Positions 22,088 to 33,718 of a stretch of 64,000 nt of DNA are shown piece after piece. Each line of letters begins with the position of its first letter. The first letter of the stretch is position 1. The notes below the pieces were generated by a model. The model was given only the letters and a program-made list of their open reading frames with translations, was not told where the DNA came from and ran no database searches. A program made the position numbers and the translations under genes. This DNA comes from Zea mays. Taxonomy: Eukaryota > Streptophyta > Magnoliopsida > Poales > Poaceae. The stretch lies in the NCBI RefSeq assembly GCF_902167145.1, contig NC_050097.1, positions 39,230,095-39,294,094 of the forward strand, given 5' to 3'.

Positions 22088-25000
22088 TTACAACTTACAA
22101 GGGGCTAGAAAGCCTGGGAAATTCTTATCTAAGAAGTCTTGGGTTTCCCATGTAGCCTCATCTTCAGAATGCTGGTTCCACTGTATCTTGTAGAACTTGA
22201 GAGTCTTTCTCCGGGTAACCTTGTCCTTTTGATCCAGAACTCGAATGGGATGTTCCGAGTATGTTAAATCTGGTTCCAGGACAACATCAGTCACTTCAAC
22301 GGTTCGATCAGGAACCCGAAGACACTTCTTCAATTGTGACACGTGGAACACATTATGCACAGCAGACAATGTTTCGGGGAGCTGAAGTCGGTATGCCACT
22401 GGTCCACATTGCTCAAGCACCAGGAATGGACCAATGTACCTGGGTGCAAGTTTCCCTTTAACCCCAAAACGCGATACACCTTTCATTGGTGAGACCTTCA
22501 GGTAAACATAGTCTCCTTCCAGGAAATATAAGGGCATTCGCCGCGTGTCTGCATAACTCTTCTGATGAGCTTGTGCCTTCTTCATATTATAAATAATTTT
22601 CTGAACCTTATCCTCGGCCTCTTTCACCATATCAGGCCTAAAGAAGCATCTTTCTCCAGGTTCAGACCAATTTAGCGGAGTTCGACACCGTCGTCCATAT
22701 AGCGCTTCGAAGGGTGCCATCTTGATACTTTCTTGATAGCTATTGTTATATGAAAACTCCGCCAAAGGCAAACATTCATCCCATTTCGGTGAGAAGTCCA
22801 GAACACATGCCCGCAGCATATCTTCAAGTATTTGGTTCACTCTCTCAGTCTGTCCACTGGTTTGAGGATGATAGGCCGAACTGTGGAGCAATTTGGTACC
22901 CAAGGATTTATGAAGTTCTTCCCAAAACTTGGATACGAACTGAGGTCCACGATCCGACACTATGGTCTTTGGAACACCATGCAAACTGAGAATACGGGCA
23001 ATGTATAACTCCACATAGGTAATGACGGGATATTTTACTTTGACAGGGAGGAAGTGGGCGATCTTTGTAAGTCGATCAACGATAACCCAAATAGAGTCAT
23101 ACCCTTTCGCGGTCCTGGGCAATCCCACAATAAAGTCCATGCTAATGTCTTCCCATTTCCATGTTGGGATTGGCAAAGATTGTAATGGACCAGCAGTTTT
23201 CATGTGTATGGCCTTGACACGTCTGCAAGTGTCACACTTAGCCACATAGCGTGCAATTTCAATCTTCATCTTTGTCCACCAGTAATGTTGCTTTAAGTCT
23301 TGATACATCTTAGTGCTTCCGGGATGAATAGAATAACGACTAAGATGTGCTTCATCAAGAATTTGCTGGCGGAGTTCTTCGTTCTTTGGCACTACTATGC
23401 GGTTTTTAAACCATATCACACCTTGATTGTCTTCCTTGAAACACTTGGCTACTCCAGCCCTTATCTTCTCTCGTATGTGCTTCATACCCAGATTATCCTT
23501 TTGAGCATCAATTATCCTTTGCAAAATGATTGACTCAAGCTTTAGCTGATTTAGAGTCCCTTGTTGGATTATTCCCAGGTTTAGTTTTTCCATCTCCTGA
23601 CACAAAGTGTTCTCGGAGGTCTTCGCCATAAGACAGTGGTAGGAGGTCTTACGACTCAATGCGTCTGCTACCACATTGGCTTTGCCTGGGTGGTAATGGA
23701 TCTCCAGTTCATAGTCTTTAATGAGCTCAAGCCATCGTCTTTGCCTCATATTTAACTCTGACTGGGTGAAGATGTACTTCAAACTTTTATGATCTGTATA
23801 TATGTGACAGATATTTCCCAGCAGATAGTGACGCCATATCTTCAGGGCATGAACCACAGCAGCTAGCTCCAGATCATGAGTTGGATAATGCTCCTCATGT
23901 CGGCGCAACTGCCTTGAAGCATACGTGATTACTCGGCCCTCTTGCATCAGTACACAGCCGAGCCCACTGCCAGATGCATCACAATATACATCAAAAGGCT
24001 TAGTGATGTCCGGTTGAGCCAATACCAGAGCAGTGGTCAATAGTGTCTTCAATTGCTCAAAGGCTTCATTACACTTAGAAGACCAATTGAACTTAATGTC
24101 ATTCTTCAATAAACTTGTGATTGGCTTCACAAGCTTAGAAAAATCTGGTATGAATCTGCGATAATACCCAGCTAGTCCAAGAAAACTCCGGACTTGGTGA
24201 ACAGTTGTTGGGGGTTTCCACTCCAGAATATCTTTGACCTTGCTAGGATCTACCGCAATTCCTTTAGCCGATAACACGTGCCCCAAAAATTGAATTTCTT
24301 CCAGCCAGAACGCGCACTTGCTGAACTTGGCATATAGCTGATGTTCCCTCAGGCGCGTCAATACAATCCGTAGATGCTGAGCATGGTCCTCTTTATTTTT
24401 AGAATATATCAAGATATCATCGATGAAGACTACCACGAACTTGTCCAACTCGGGCATGAACACCGAGTTCATCAAATAAGTGAAATGGGCAGGAGCATTT
24501 GTGAGCCCGAAAGACATTACCAGGTATTCAAACAATCCATACCGCGTAGTAAACACGGTCTTCGGTATATCCTCGGGCCGAATACGGATTTGATGATAGC
24601 CCGACCTGAGATCAATTTTGGAGAATACCCTCGCCCCAGTCAGTTGATCAAATAAGATGTCGATCCTTGGAAGAGGGTACTTATTCTTGATGGTGACCTC
24701 ATTCAGGGGTCGATAATCCACGCACATTCGCAAAGTTTGATCCTTCTTCTTAACAAAAATGGCGGGACAACCCCATGGGGACGAGCTTGGCCGGATGAAT
24801 CCCTTATTCAGTAGATCTTGTAATTGAATTTTCAATTCCGCCAACTCATTAGGGGGCATACGGTACGATCTTCGGGAGATAGGAGCCGTACCGGGCTTTA
24901 GCTCAATTACGAATTCTACATCTCTTTCAGGGGGCAGTCCAGGCAAATCTTCCGGAAATACATCTGGAAACTCACATACTACCGGAATGTTCTTGATCTC

Positions 25001-26557
25001 CGGTACAATGGCTTCATATACGCTACCAGAAGCTTTGGCTGGATTGGTTGCGGGGAGAGTCAAAAGAATCTCTTCTTGATTATAGCTCAACCTAACGGTT
25101 CTGAGTTCAGTGTTGAGAATTGCCTTATGTTGGGTTAACCAATTCATACCCAAAATTACATCTATATCCTGGCCTTTCAGAATAATCATGTTAGCAGGAA
25201 AGTTCCGCTCGGCCATTGTTACTGGCACTCCATAGGCCACTTCTCTAGTATAAATGTGTCCCCCAGGTGAATGAATTTTAAATCCCTCCTTTGATTCATG
25301 GTATGCAATATAATGTTGCTCCACAAATTTCTTGCTAATGAATGTATGTGAAGCACCAGAATCAAAAAGAATAATTGCTGGGTGACTGGCCACGGGAAAC
25401 GTACCCATCATCACCGGCTCTCCTTCCGGTGTAGTAGCCACTTGAGTGTAATATACACGCCCCGTCTTCTTCGTATTCTTCCCCACAGCATTTCCTTTAG
25501 GCTGAGCTGATTTCCCAGATCCTTGCGAAGCATTAGATTGATTTTGCCTAGGATATGGGCAGTCTTTGATGAAGTGTCCCGACTTGCCGCAATTAAAACA
25601 CCCAGTTGAAGAACTAGGCAAGGCAGGAAATCGAGTGCCTGGGGCACCCGGCTGATTTGGAGTAGTGGGGGTATTGTTGGGGCGAATAATGATAGGTTGT
25701 TTGAAAGGGAATGAGGGTGGACGAGAAAAAGTGCGATTTTGGCTTGAAGGCCGGATCACAAACCGTTGCTTCTTCGCCTGGCCCTGATTAGGCCTCTCAC
25801 CACCGAATCCCTTATTCTTCCCAGAATTTGTGTATTTGGCTTCAACAGATAAGGCTGTGCTGACAGCCTTTCCATACGTGAGATCTATACATGTGGCCAT
25901 CTTTCTCTGTAGCCGATCATTTAGACCCCGCATAAAACAGTTCTTCTTCTTTAAATCAGTATTCACCTGGTCGATGGCATACTGCGACAGGTGATTAAAC
26001 TTGTTGAGGTATTGATTGACGGTATCTCCACCTTGTTGTAACTTCATAAATTCCTCTTGTTTCATATGCAGCACTCCTTCGGGGATGTAGTGTTCACGGA
26101 AGGCTGCTTTAAACTCATCCCAGGTGACTTGATGGTTGACAGGTTGAATAGCCACGAAATTTCCCCACCAGGTACTGGCAGGACCACGGAGTTGTTGTGC
26201 TGCGAACAACGGCTTCTGCGTCTCGGAACAACGGAGAAGACCAAACTTTTGTTCAATAACCCGAATCCACTCATCAGCTTCTAGGGGATCTTCTGCCTTG
26301 ACGAATAGAGGTGGACGGGTTTCCGAGAAATCCAAATAAGTAGTTTCAAGGGGGCCATGCGGATAACCCCTTCCTGCCTGCTGCTGGAATTGCTGCTGAC
26401 CCGCCATTTCCCTAAGGAAGCGGGTATTGTCAGCGGTGGCATTCACCAAGGCGGCAATCGCCTCGGCTAACGTGGGAGGAACCGGAGGTGGGTTTGGGGT
26501 AACATCCCTTCCCCCAGAAGTTCTGGCTGCGTCCTGTCCTCGAGTCCTGGTCGGCAT
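22088..26557 (-). CDS. gag-pol: Tekay-type gag-pol polyprotein, single open frame
   Basis: Encodes capsid protein plus replication enzymes. Gag domain about residues 70-235 ([18 protein letters not shown]), basic linker, zinc knuckle [14 protein letters not shown] near 320. Aspartic protease [13 protein letters not shown] near 400. RT from about 560, catalytic FIDDILIYS near 711. RNase H from about 850 ([16 protein letters not shown]). Integrase HHCC near 1070-1115 (CDTCRRVK), catalytic D, D, E near 1142 ([10 protein letters not shown]), 1200 (IVSDRGPQF) and 1239 (QTERVNQ), and a C-terminal GPF/Y plus chromodomain-like tail (about 1380-1475). The length of 1489 residues and the single-frame layout are normal for Tekay. 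No stop or frameshift. The start is the ATG before [15 protein letters not shown]; the frame may be reached after the upstream ORF at 26467-27024. Confidence 0.95.
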   Translation of the reverse strand: MPTRTRGQDAARTSGGRDVTPNPPPVPPTLAEAIAALVNATADNTRFLREMAGQQQFQQQAGRGYPHGPLETTYLDFSETRPPLFVKAEDPLEADEWIRVIEQKFGLLRCSETQKPLFAAQQLRGPASTWWGNFVAIQPVNHQVTWDEFKAAFREHYIPEGVLHMKQEEFMKLQQGGDTVNQYLNKFNHLSQYAIDQVNTDLKKKNCFMRGLNDRLQRKMATCIDLTYGKAVSTALSVEAKYTNSGKNKGFGGERPNQGQAKKQRFVIRPSSQNRTFSRPPSFPFKQPIIIRPNNTPTTPNQPGAPGTRFPALPSSSTGCFNCGKSGHFIKDCPYPRQNQSNASQGSGKSAQPKGNAVGKNTKKTGRVYYTQVATTPEGEPVMMGTFPVASHPAIILFDSGASHTFISKKFVEQHYIAYHESKEGFKIHSPGGHIYTREVAYGVPVTMAERNFPANMIILKGQDIDVILGMNWLTQHKAILNTELRTVRLSYNQEEILLTLPATNPAKASGSVYEAIVPEIKNIPVVCEFPDVFPEDLPGLPPERDVEFVIELKPGTAPISRRSYRMPPNELAELKIQLQDLLNKGFIRPSSSPWGCPAIFVKKKDQTLRMCVDYRPLNEVTIKNKYPLPRIDILFDQLTGARVFSKIDLRSGYHQIRIRPEDIPKTVFTTRYGLFEYLVMSFGLTNAPAHFTYLMNSVFMPELDKFVVVFIDDILIYSKNKEDHAQHLRIVLTRLREHQLYAKFSKCAFWLEEIQFLGHVLSAKGIAVDPSKVKDILEWKPPTTVHQVRSFLGLAGYYRRFIPDFSKLVKPITSLLKNDIKFNWSSKCNEAFEQLKTLLTTALVLAQPDITKPFDVYCDASGSGLGCVLMQEGRVITYASRQLRRHEEHYPTHDLELAAVVHALKIWRHYLLGNICHIYTDHKSLKYIFTQSELNMRQRRWLELIKDYELEIHYHPGKANVVADALSRKTSYHCLMAKTSENTLCQEMEKLNLGIIQQGTLNQLKLESIILQRIIDAQKDNLGMKHIREKIRAGVAKCFKEDNQGVIWFKNRIVVPKNEELRQQILDEAHLSRYSIHPGSTKMYQDLKQHYWWTKMKIEIARYVAKCDTCRRVKAIHMKTAGPLQSLPIPTWKWEDISMDFIVGLPRTAKGYDSIWVIVDRLTKIAHFLPVKVKYPVITYVELYIARILSLHGVPKTIVSDRGPQFVSKFWEELHKSLGTKLLHSSAYHPQTSGQTERVNQILEDMLRACVLDFSPKWDECLPLAEFSYNNSYQESIKMAPFEALYGRRCRTPLNWSEPGERCFFRPDMVKEAEDKVQKIIYNMKKAQAHQKSYADTRRMPLYFLEGDYVYLKVSPMKGVSRFGVKGKLAPRYIGPFLVLEQCGPVAYRLQLPETLSAVHNVFHVSQLKKCLRVPDRTVEVTDVVLEPDLTYSEHPIRVLDQKDKVTRRKTLKFYKIQWNQHSEDEATWETQDFLDKNFPGFLAPCKL

Positions 26558-27024
26558 CTCAAAGAAGGAGGGGGCTCAAAAAGGTCTAACTCCCCACCCA
26601 GCGCGCGTCCCGCAACGTGAGATGGTCTGGCTTCCGCCTCAGCAGGGTGTGCAGGCTCACTAGGGTGTAACTGTAAGTATAATATATGGACTTCCTCATG
26701 CAACGTATTGCAGTAAACCTGCAGGTCATCGACAGTCGAGCTAAGTTCTTTAATTCGGGCCTGAGCCCTTGCTTCCTTAGCACATATTAGCAAACGAGAC
26801 TGTACAGCCCAGTCAAGTGCTAAGTCTCGATCAGCGAGTTGATCCTGCAGATGTCGGATGTCCCTTCTCAGTTCATTGATTCTATCTCCGTCGGTGACCC
26901 AAGCATCGGTCCTATGTTGCAGTGCTGCTTGAAGTCGACTCACACGGGCTTCAAGATCTCCGATGGGGTCGTTACTTCCACTGCTGCTGCTTTCATGTCG
27001 GGGAGCCAATTGATGCCGAGGCAC
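26467..27024 (-). CDS. Extra coiled-coil ORF between PBS and gag
   Basis: 185 residues, first frame after the PBS, overlapping the gag-pol start by 91 bp in another frame. It opens with a Ser-rich [17 protein letters not shown], followed from about residue 22 to 115 by heptad-like Leu/Ile/Val spacing ([41 protein letters not shown]). A coiled coil is likely; the tail is Pro/Glu-rich. I do not recognise a family. The expected function in the particle, if any, is unknown. It could be an upstream frame controlling gag translation, or an N-terminal extension joined by frameshift. Whether it is conserved in relatives decides if it is a gene. Confidence 0.5.
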   Translation of the reverse strand: MPRHQLAPRHESSSSGSNDPIGDLEARVSRLQAALQHRTDAWVTDGDRINELRRDIRHLQDQLADRDLALDWAVQSRLLICAKEARAQARIKELSSTVDDLQVYCNTLHEEVHILYLQLHPSEPAHPAEAEARPSHVAGRALGGELDLFEPPPSLRCRPGLEDRTQPELLGEGMLPQTHLRFLPR

Positions 27025-27304
27025 CCCAATTGGTCCCGTAGACTTGCGTGCCGTTAGCCTGGTTCATGGCGGCATCTTTTCTAAGGGGGAAAATATGATT
27101 CTTAGCATGATGCATGTATAATTACAGAATCAACCTTAGTCGATTCAACCTTCTATACATTGCACTCTTCCTATCTGGTCTTTAAGATAGACTCTTCAGA
27201 ATACTCAGGTAAGAAGAGAAAAGAATTTTTAGGTAAGACTTTTGAAAATCCTTTTGAAGATGCCTCATAATATCTGCAAAGAAGGGCTACGCTCCGATAC
27301 CAGC
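26558..27304 (-). other. Leader of the Tekay-like element
   Basis: Between the 5' LTR and gag. Contains the PBS and the extra ORF described separately; the 260 bp from 27025 to 27285 are featureless. Confidence 0.7.
27286..27302 (-). promoter_or_regulatory. Primer-binding site of the Tekay-like element
   Basis: The minus strand reads TGGTATCGGAGCGTAGC from 27302, two bases after the LTR end. One base (G for A) off the standard initiator-Met PBS. Confidence 0.9.
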
Positions 27305-30300
27305 TGTGACGGAACCTCCCAAGTAATTAGGCCCACCTACAGTTGTCCTTGTCCAACGGACCTCAGACACCCTGTAGATGTTCCTAAGTTACTTGACAAG
27401 CTCGGTATCTTTCCTTACCTTACCAGGAACGTCTCACCCGTCTTGCAGACATTACAGAACATCGGAGATAAAGAGATGTGGAAGCAATTACATAAACTTA
27501 CATTTATTTCAAAAGCAAGCTTGAGTTATTTTATTACAGACCAGAACTAAAAAGTGAGTGCAGAGTAGTAATATTATACAAACCAAGGGAGGCACAAACT
27601 CCTCCCGATAAGCTATAAGCAAAAGATCCTATGTGGAGGACCGAGTCCTCCCGCACTTCAGTCTTGTTTTTCTTCTTTTGGAACCACCTTGGCACAGAAG
27701 CAGCAAAAGTCTGCTACTTCCTCACCTAAAAACAACGAAGGGATAAACCCTGAGTATGGAATTACTCAGCAAGTCTTACCCGACTAAAGAAAAGACTCTC
27801 AAGGGTATGCTGGTTGTATGGGAGTCAAGGTAAGGCTTTTCAATAATCAAAGACGCTGTTTTGCAGAAATGCTTACTAAAGTGGATCCTTAAAAATCCAA
27901 TTTTATTTGTCAAGTTAAGTAAAATTACCTGCACTAGAGTTCTTTCTACCCTAGTTCAATCACTGGTCCTGCACTAGCCAATTTCTTAACAAAAGCCCAT
28001 CGTCTTTAGTGGAATGCTACGTGTAGGGCAGTGACCAAGTCTTCATAACCGCGAAGGTACGGCGATCCGAATCGATTATACTCAGCTGAGGATTTCCAAT
28101 CACACGACATATGTAGCACTTAACCCTTGCATATGTCAACCCGCCACCGGGGTTTTTAAGACCGGATCAGGTTCACGCAAACCGAGAGCACAGATACACC
28201 ACCGTCCAGCCTCTTGCCACGGAGGGTACACGCTACTCTCGCCACCGCTCCACGCCCATTTCGTGTTATCTTATTCCGGCCTTAGTCTGCCCGAGGCAAG
28301 GCTTACCCATGACGAGGCATGTGACCAGTTAAAGGGTCCTCGATCATCAAGCCTACATCGACAAGGTCCTTAATCGACTCAGACGGAGACACTACACCGA
28401 GACTCTCTTCTCGTGCAAGTCACCCGCCCGGTCTCAACTTAATTATTTCAAACCCAAAGTTTGGTACCTGGCAGAGGTACATCTTTTCCGATGTTGAACC
28501 TATCAAGGCCTTTGATAGATCCATCATCAAGTTTTATTTTCGAAAAACATCCCACCCACTTTTGCCACATCATATTTTGTAAAAACAAAACCTTTTGTTT
28601 TTCTAAAGCCAAGCTAAGCATCAAAAAGCTTTTGTAAAACAGGTGATTAAGGAAGGTAATCCAATTCAAGGAAGGTAATGCAGGAATGGTTTTATCAAGC
28701 AACTCCTATCACCTAATGCAGCAATCAAGTGAGAAAGATTTTAAAATAGCAAGGAAGGTGGCAAATGCACCGGGGCTTGCCTTCGTTTACAGGTGATTCC
28801 GGTTCGGATCCACAGTTATCGAAGTAGAAACTATTGCCTGCTTGTGAATCCGAAGGAGGTGGTGTCCTGTCTTCGGTGACTTCTATCTCTTCTTCACGTT
28901 CTAATCATAACCATACATAAGTATAAGAATGGATGCCATGGGATGCTCATGAGGATGCAAATATAAACTTATTATCTATGTCTTGAATACAACTTTCCTT
29001 CACGGAGTTCCGGGAACTTAGGGTTTTCGGAGTCGGTAAAGGAGTTCATAGGGCAGGGGGGGTGTTTTGGGGTTTGGTGATCAAACAAGGTCCAAATCAA
29101 TTCAAATCCTACCCAAGGCTTCTAAATATTATGAGGAACTCATATAAAAATTTTGAGCATTTTTGGAATTACCCTTTGTTTTCTAAAAATCCATAACCAA
29201 CATTTTTAACCACTTTAAATACCCTAAAATTTCTTACTTCCACTAAAATTCACAAACTTATTTTTACTAAATTCTAGGGAAAATAACAAGCCTAGGAAAA
29301 TTAGTTTCACAATTTTAGCATTTTTCTACATTTTTTTACATATTTCTAAAGCTCTGCTGAAAAAGAAAAAGGAAAAGGATTAAATAGAACTAGGCCGGTT
29401 CTGGCCCAGACGGCCCAGGTCCAGGGCAAAACGCGCCCGCGCGCGCCCGCGCCCTGGCGGCTTTGCAGAAAGGGCCCCGAGTTTTTGACTAACTGTGAAC
29501 GAGTTCAGTTACTATTTGTATCAGTCACTGACAAATTGCACCGGGGCCCCTGAGGTTCTATTTCTCCACAGGTGAGGTCCCTGACGACGGCAGCGCACGG
29601 AGGAGCTCCGGCGAGCGCGTAGACCGGCCGAGCGGGGCCACGACCGGTGCTCAGCTGCGGCCTAAACCAAATTCACAACCTAGCGAATGTTTCCCCTAGG
29701 TTAATTTGAAGAATGGTGCCCTAATTTGCCCTGACCACGGCAACCGTGAGTATTGCGGCTAGGTGGTCGCGTTCCCGGCGACCAGAGGATTCTCAATCCA
29801 ATTGCATGCGTCAGTGATTTTGAGGGAAGCTTAAGGATGCTAAAACGAGATTAGAGAGGGCGTGATCGGACCTGGAGAGGGCTGGCCACGACGAGCTTGG
29901 GTTCACGGCGTTCTTCAACCGGTTTGGGGGAAATTCCAAATTCAAGTTCTCTGGTGGGGGGTTTGGGATGCAGGTGGGTGCCGTAGATGCTTGGATGCAT
30001 GGCGGAGCTGGGGGTACGGTCAATTTATAGCGCCCGCGGGCGGTGGTGCTCAATTTGGCCGAGCCACGCGGCGGTCGGAGGTGAAGAAGAAAGCACTGGC
30101 CGCGTGAGTTCGTGGCTAACGGCGTGGCAAGCTCACCGGCGTCGATGGGACAGCCTTAAGGTGTCACGGCGGTGCGGTGGAAAGGCTAAGCCACGCGGCA
30201 CATGGCCGGGAGGCGGCGGTCACCGGCGAGGTAATCCACTCAGCCGCAAGGAGGGAGAGAGGGCCACAGGGGTCACCGGAGTGATCGCCAGCGCACGGGC

Positions 30301-31339
30301 GGTGAAGATCTTTTACCCCGCAAGGTTATCCATTAGCTATGAGCGCGAATCCGGACGGCGGCAGCACAAATCACGGCGGAGGGAGCCGTCGGCGGTGAGG
30401 ACAGCCGCGCTGGCGGTCTGATCCCTATTGAGCACTGTACCATGGCAGTCACCAATTCAGAGCGACTGACAGAGCACATTGGAGCATCATTTTCTCTGAT
30501 TTTCAGATGGCAACACACCCAGTGATCTATAGCAAAGTTGTAGTGCTATAATCCATCTATATCTTTGCTATAATGTGTACTCACAAAAGGTCACTGGATC
30601 CCCTTCAAAATCGAGCTCAAAGTTCATGTCATAACACTGTTAATCTGCATTTCAGACTTCAGGCAGCCTGACAGTCCATCTTTGATTGGGTTTTTCTCCA
30701 AATTTCACATAAGACCATGGCTTGAACCCTTAAACAAAGTTGTTCTCCCATGATTGATCTTCAACTTTGATGTGGTCACCTAACATGAATTCTCACTATT
30801 TTGAAAGCTACACAGCCCCAAAGTTGGGCCTACAACCCTATTTTCAGACTTAGCATAGGACTCAAATGAGGTCCATTTTGCATTTAAGTCCAAAACTTAG
30901 GGTTTGGCTTTCAAGTCCACATGTTTGTGAACCAAATGACTTAAAATACTTATTTAGCTTGGTTTTTGCACTTTAGCCCAAAAGTGGGCTAATTTTGCAC
31001 ATAAGCCCCTAGGGTTTGGTTTTAGGGTTTTCCAGGGTTCCAATTAGGGTTTCTGGTATTCCAGGGGTATAAAAGTGATTCAAGTTTATTCTTGGGGTCA
31101 TTTTATGACTTTTACCCTAAAGCTTTTAGGTTTTCTCAACTTGGGTTAGGTTTTACCCCTTTAATCCCTATTTAGGGTTAAGTCCTTTTACCAGGGTCCT
31201 ATTTGCAAAACACTTAAACAATACAACTTGTTTGAAATTTTTGCCTAGTGAATGCACTCTAGGTGTGTCAAACATATGCAATGCCAATGCTATGATGCCA
31301 TGCTCAAGTTTTAGTTACAGTAACACCAGGGGTGTTACA
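27305..31339 (-). repeat. 5' LTR of the Tekay-like element
   Basis: 4035 bp, near-identical to 17902-21935. It contains the minus-strand TATA candidate near 30022-30030 and the conserved stem at 27751-27771. Confidence 0.95.
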
Positions 31340-31344
31340 AATGG
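31340..31344. repeat. Target-site duplication AATGG, right copy
   Basis: Partner of 17897-17901. Confidence 0.95.
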
Positions 31345-33488
31345 TTATTAGATTAATATTCTAACTAGATTAAATGTGTAGTATTCCACTTGATCTTTTA
31401 TAATAAATATTAATATAGCAAATATTAATTAACTACTTTATGTATTTAATATTGGTTTAGTATAAACGTGTCACCTATTTAGTTTTATCACCTGTCACGT
31501 GTGCTATTCCGCACGTGGTGGCATTCTCGTTCGCGCTGGTCGCGCATGTTGTTTCGTGTGTCGTCAGCGTGCTATGTCGTGCGTGTCCGCGCGTCATTTG
31601 CACGTTGTCGTATTGAGTTCGTCGTCGTCACGTTGTTCGCGCTTGTCGCGCGTGGTGCGCGCGCTAGGTCTCGTGCAGTCGTGCTGTTTCACGCGTTACG
31701 TATTTCGTCTCACTCCACTAATTCGTCCCGCTTAGAGTCGCTGATGTTATTTAAATTACTTATTTAACTAAGAATTATTAGTGTGGTCAGCTAATTAAAA
31801 CTGTGCGATAGATCTAGTTTCATTTTAAATAAATATCGATTAATATATTCAGGTCAAACTAAATGTTATGATTAATACTCGTTTAGTGTAGACGCGATAA
31901 CCTCTCGATCATAGCTCCGCCTGTCGCGTTCCTTTTCCCTCGTGTGACTGTAGTAACGCGCTCTATTTCGTTTTGCATATTTTATTATATTTTCCTTTGT
32001 ATAGTGTAATGTTCTTATGCATATATGTTTGTTTGTTTGTTCCTGTTTGTCTTCGCTTCGCGTTGCGATTAGATCACGATTTGTTTCCGCGCTCCGAGGA
32101 ATCGACGATCAAGCGTCGGTGACCAAATGATCAAGCTCTCTGAGTTTTATGAGGTTGAAGATCCTGAGCATCTGTTTGGTGAAGGCAAGTGTCCTCTGAC
32201 CCATTATGTCCCATTCACTTTTAATGCACTGTCCCGCATTACTTAATTGAAACCTAAGGATTGACTAGCTTTCTATTTACCTTATCCTTGTTTACCTTTT
32301 GGGTTATCACGGTTAGCATTATGCTATTGCTTTACTTTAATCAATGAACATGATGTGAATACTTATGATACTATGATGTTATCCTGATGATGTTCCTGTG
32401 ATACTTTAGGGGGCTCAGGCTGTTTCCTGAGTGCCTCTCCGTAAGGACCTGTTTGGGGAGTGACAACCCGGGATAACAGTGCAACCATGAGGGTGGAATG
32501 GGACGCCCTTAGCTGATTAATTAGAGGAACTAGAGGTGTAGTTGCTTCGCCGTCGTGCTGTCAATGGGGTCCAGGCACAGTGCTTGCTCTACCGAGGCTG
32601 GGTGCCGAGGTTGTTTCGTTTTGCTTTTGTTAGTCACCCTCCTGTGGGGAGAGGTACTGTGTTTATCAAACTGGAGAAACCTAACGGGCGGCTATGACCT
32701 CTAGGGAATCTTCGTAAAAGCTACGTAGTGATACCCTGCCGGACCACCTAGGAAGTGATCAATGGGGAGTCATGATCCCCGGACAGAAAGGGAATCATGA
32801 CTCATGGGTAAAGTGTGCGACCTCTGCAGAGGGAATGAAACTGATATATCAGCCATGCTCACGGTTAAGAGCGGCCTTGGGATCCTCTTTGATTAGAGAT
32901 ACAGATGATATGAGACACAATGGTTTTATTTATGGTTTTGGTTCGATGCTGATATTGGTGTTTCCTCGATGAGGAAATGGTTCATGGGTTGGTTATCTGA
33001 TAAAACTTGGCTTCCACTAATAATAAATACCTGACCAACTAAAAGCAATCTGCTTTGACCTTAACCCCACATAAAGCTAGTCCACTTCAGCCAAACAGGA
33101 CATTTGCTGAGTACGTTGATGTGTACTCACCCTTGCTTTCACAAAACACCAGGTTGCCTTTGGTGCAATCTATACTCAAGTAAAGAAGAAGGCGTCGAGG
33201 CGGATCTCCAGGAGTTCCAGGACTTCGACGAGTTCGAGGATTAGGCTAGCGACCACCCCCAAGTTAGCTGCCTGTGGTGGGTTTATTTACGTTGGCTACG
33301 TTTCTATTCTGTGTACTTTGATTATATTATGTAAATGACTCTAGTCTTTATATTATTACTTACTCTTTATTGTTATTCGAAGCATTGTGCTATGATGAGT
33401 CATTTATGTAATCGCCGTGTACGTGAATTTCTGATCCTGGCACGTACATGGTTCGCATTCGGTTTGCCTTCTGAAACCGGGTGTGACA
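31345..33488 (+). repeat. 3' LTR of the LARD, second part
   Basis: Resumes the LTR after the Tekay; matches 11030-13173 and ends GTGTGACA. The conserved stem is at 33105-33129. Confidence 0.93.
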
Positions 33489-33493
33489 GTGCG
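33489..33493. repeat. Target-site duplication GTGCG, right copy
   Basis: Partner of 8952-8956. Confidence 0.93.
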
Positions 33494-33700
33494 GGATGAC
33501 GACCGCGACGGCGGGGGTAGGAGAGGGCGGGAGGCGCGGTCGGGGGGAGTGGGACGCGATTTGTGGCTCGCCGATCTCGCGTCGCGCAAGGAAAGGGGAG
33601 CCGATCTCGCTGCCATGTATGGGAGCCAGCGATGCGGGGGAGCGGGACGCGGCTGCGGGAGCGAGGCAGAACCAAAAACTGTGGACGCCTACACTACTAA
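33489..33700 (-). other. GC-rich Helitron interior upstream of the captured CIPK
   Basis: A 210-bp GC-rich island between the Helitron 5' end and the LTR element inserted at 33488. It is probably the far 5' UTR or promoter of the captured kinase gene, or another captured piece. The short string GCGAGATCGGC occurs twice on the minus strand. Open frames exist on both strands, but none resembles a known protein and the composition explains them. Bases 33489-33493 (GTGCG) are the right TSD copy of the 8957-33488 element. Confidence 0.5.
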
Positions 33701-33718
33701 CTTAAGTAGTAGTAGAGA
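33701..33718 (-). mobile_element. Helitron 5' terminus
   Basis: The minus strand begins TC at 33718 and fits the 14-position maize terminal consensus without mismatch. The adjoining bases (33692-33711) form a short imperfect inverted repeat, ACTAC/GTAGT around TTAA. No target duplication is expected for a Helitron. Confidence 0.75.

Larger units (their letters stand above)
17902..31339 (-). mobile_element. Full-length Tekay-like chromovirus (Gypsy)
   Basis: 13.4-kb element: 3' LTR 17902-21935, 5' LTR 27305-31339, TSD AATGG (17897-17901 and 31340-31344). PBS, polypurine tract and gag-pol all face the minus strand. The C-terminal integrase extension with a chromodomain-like segment and the 4-kb LTRs place it in the chromovirus Del/Tekay lineage. 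gag-pol is open from start to stop and the LTRs differ at about 30 positions by eye (about 0.8%), so it may have been competent recently. An extra coiled-coil frame lies between PBS and gag. Confidence 0.93.
8957..33488 (+). mobile_element. Non-autonomous Gypsy-like LARD with 4.2-kb LTRs
   Basis: LTRs 8957-13173 (4217 bp) and 15829-17901 plus 31345-33488 (together also 4217 bp), ends TGTAAC...GTGACA, 5-bp TSD GTGCG (8952-8956 and 33489-33493). PBS and polypurine tract give plus-strand polarity. The internal region (13174-15828) is only 2.65 kb and has no gag or pol, so it is a large retrotransposon derivative. The LTR start TGTAACACCC and a shared stem motif link it to the Tekay-like elements in this window, its likely helpers. 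About 45 LTR substitutions by eye (about 1.1%) imply an age of roughly 0.4 My. The right LTR is split by the Tekay at 17902-31339. Confidence 0.9.
1..33718 (-). mobile_element. Helitron carrying a CIPK gene fragment, split by two nested LTR elements
   Basis: Seen: read on the minus strand, the sequence starting at 33718 is TCTCTACTACTACTTAAG, which fits the maize Helitron 5' consensus TCTMTAYTAMYHNW as I recall it. It is preceded by A, as Helitron insertion between A and T requires. The flank at 33719-33733 matches a tandem-repeat unit of the adjoining Tat element, and the break falls exactly at an A^T step of that unit. Helitron DNA proper is 33489-33718, 8671-8956 and 1-480 (one TSD copy counted in each flank); the rest is LTR elements with perfect 5-bp TSDs. 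The captured kinase fragment is in sense orientation relative to the Helitron, as is common in maize. No RepHel coding sequence is visible, so it would be non-autonomous. The 3' hairpin and CTRR end are not in the window. Family knowledge supports the call; the 3' end is untested. Confidence 0.75.
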
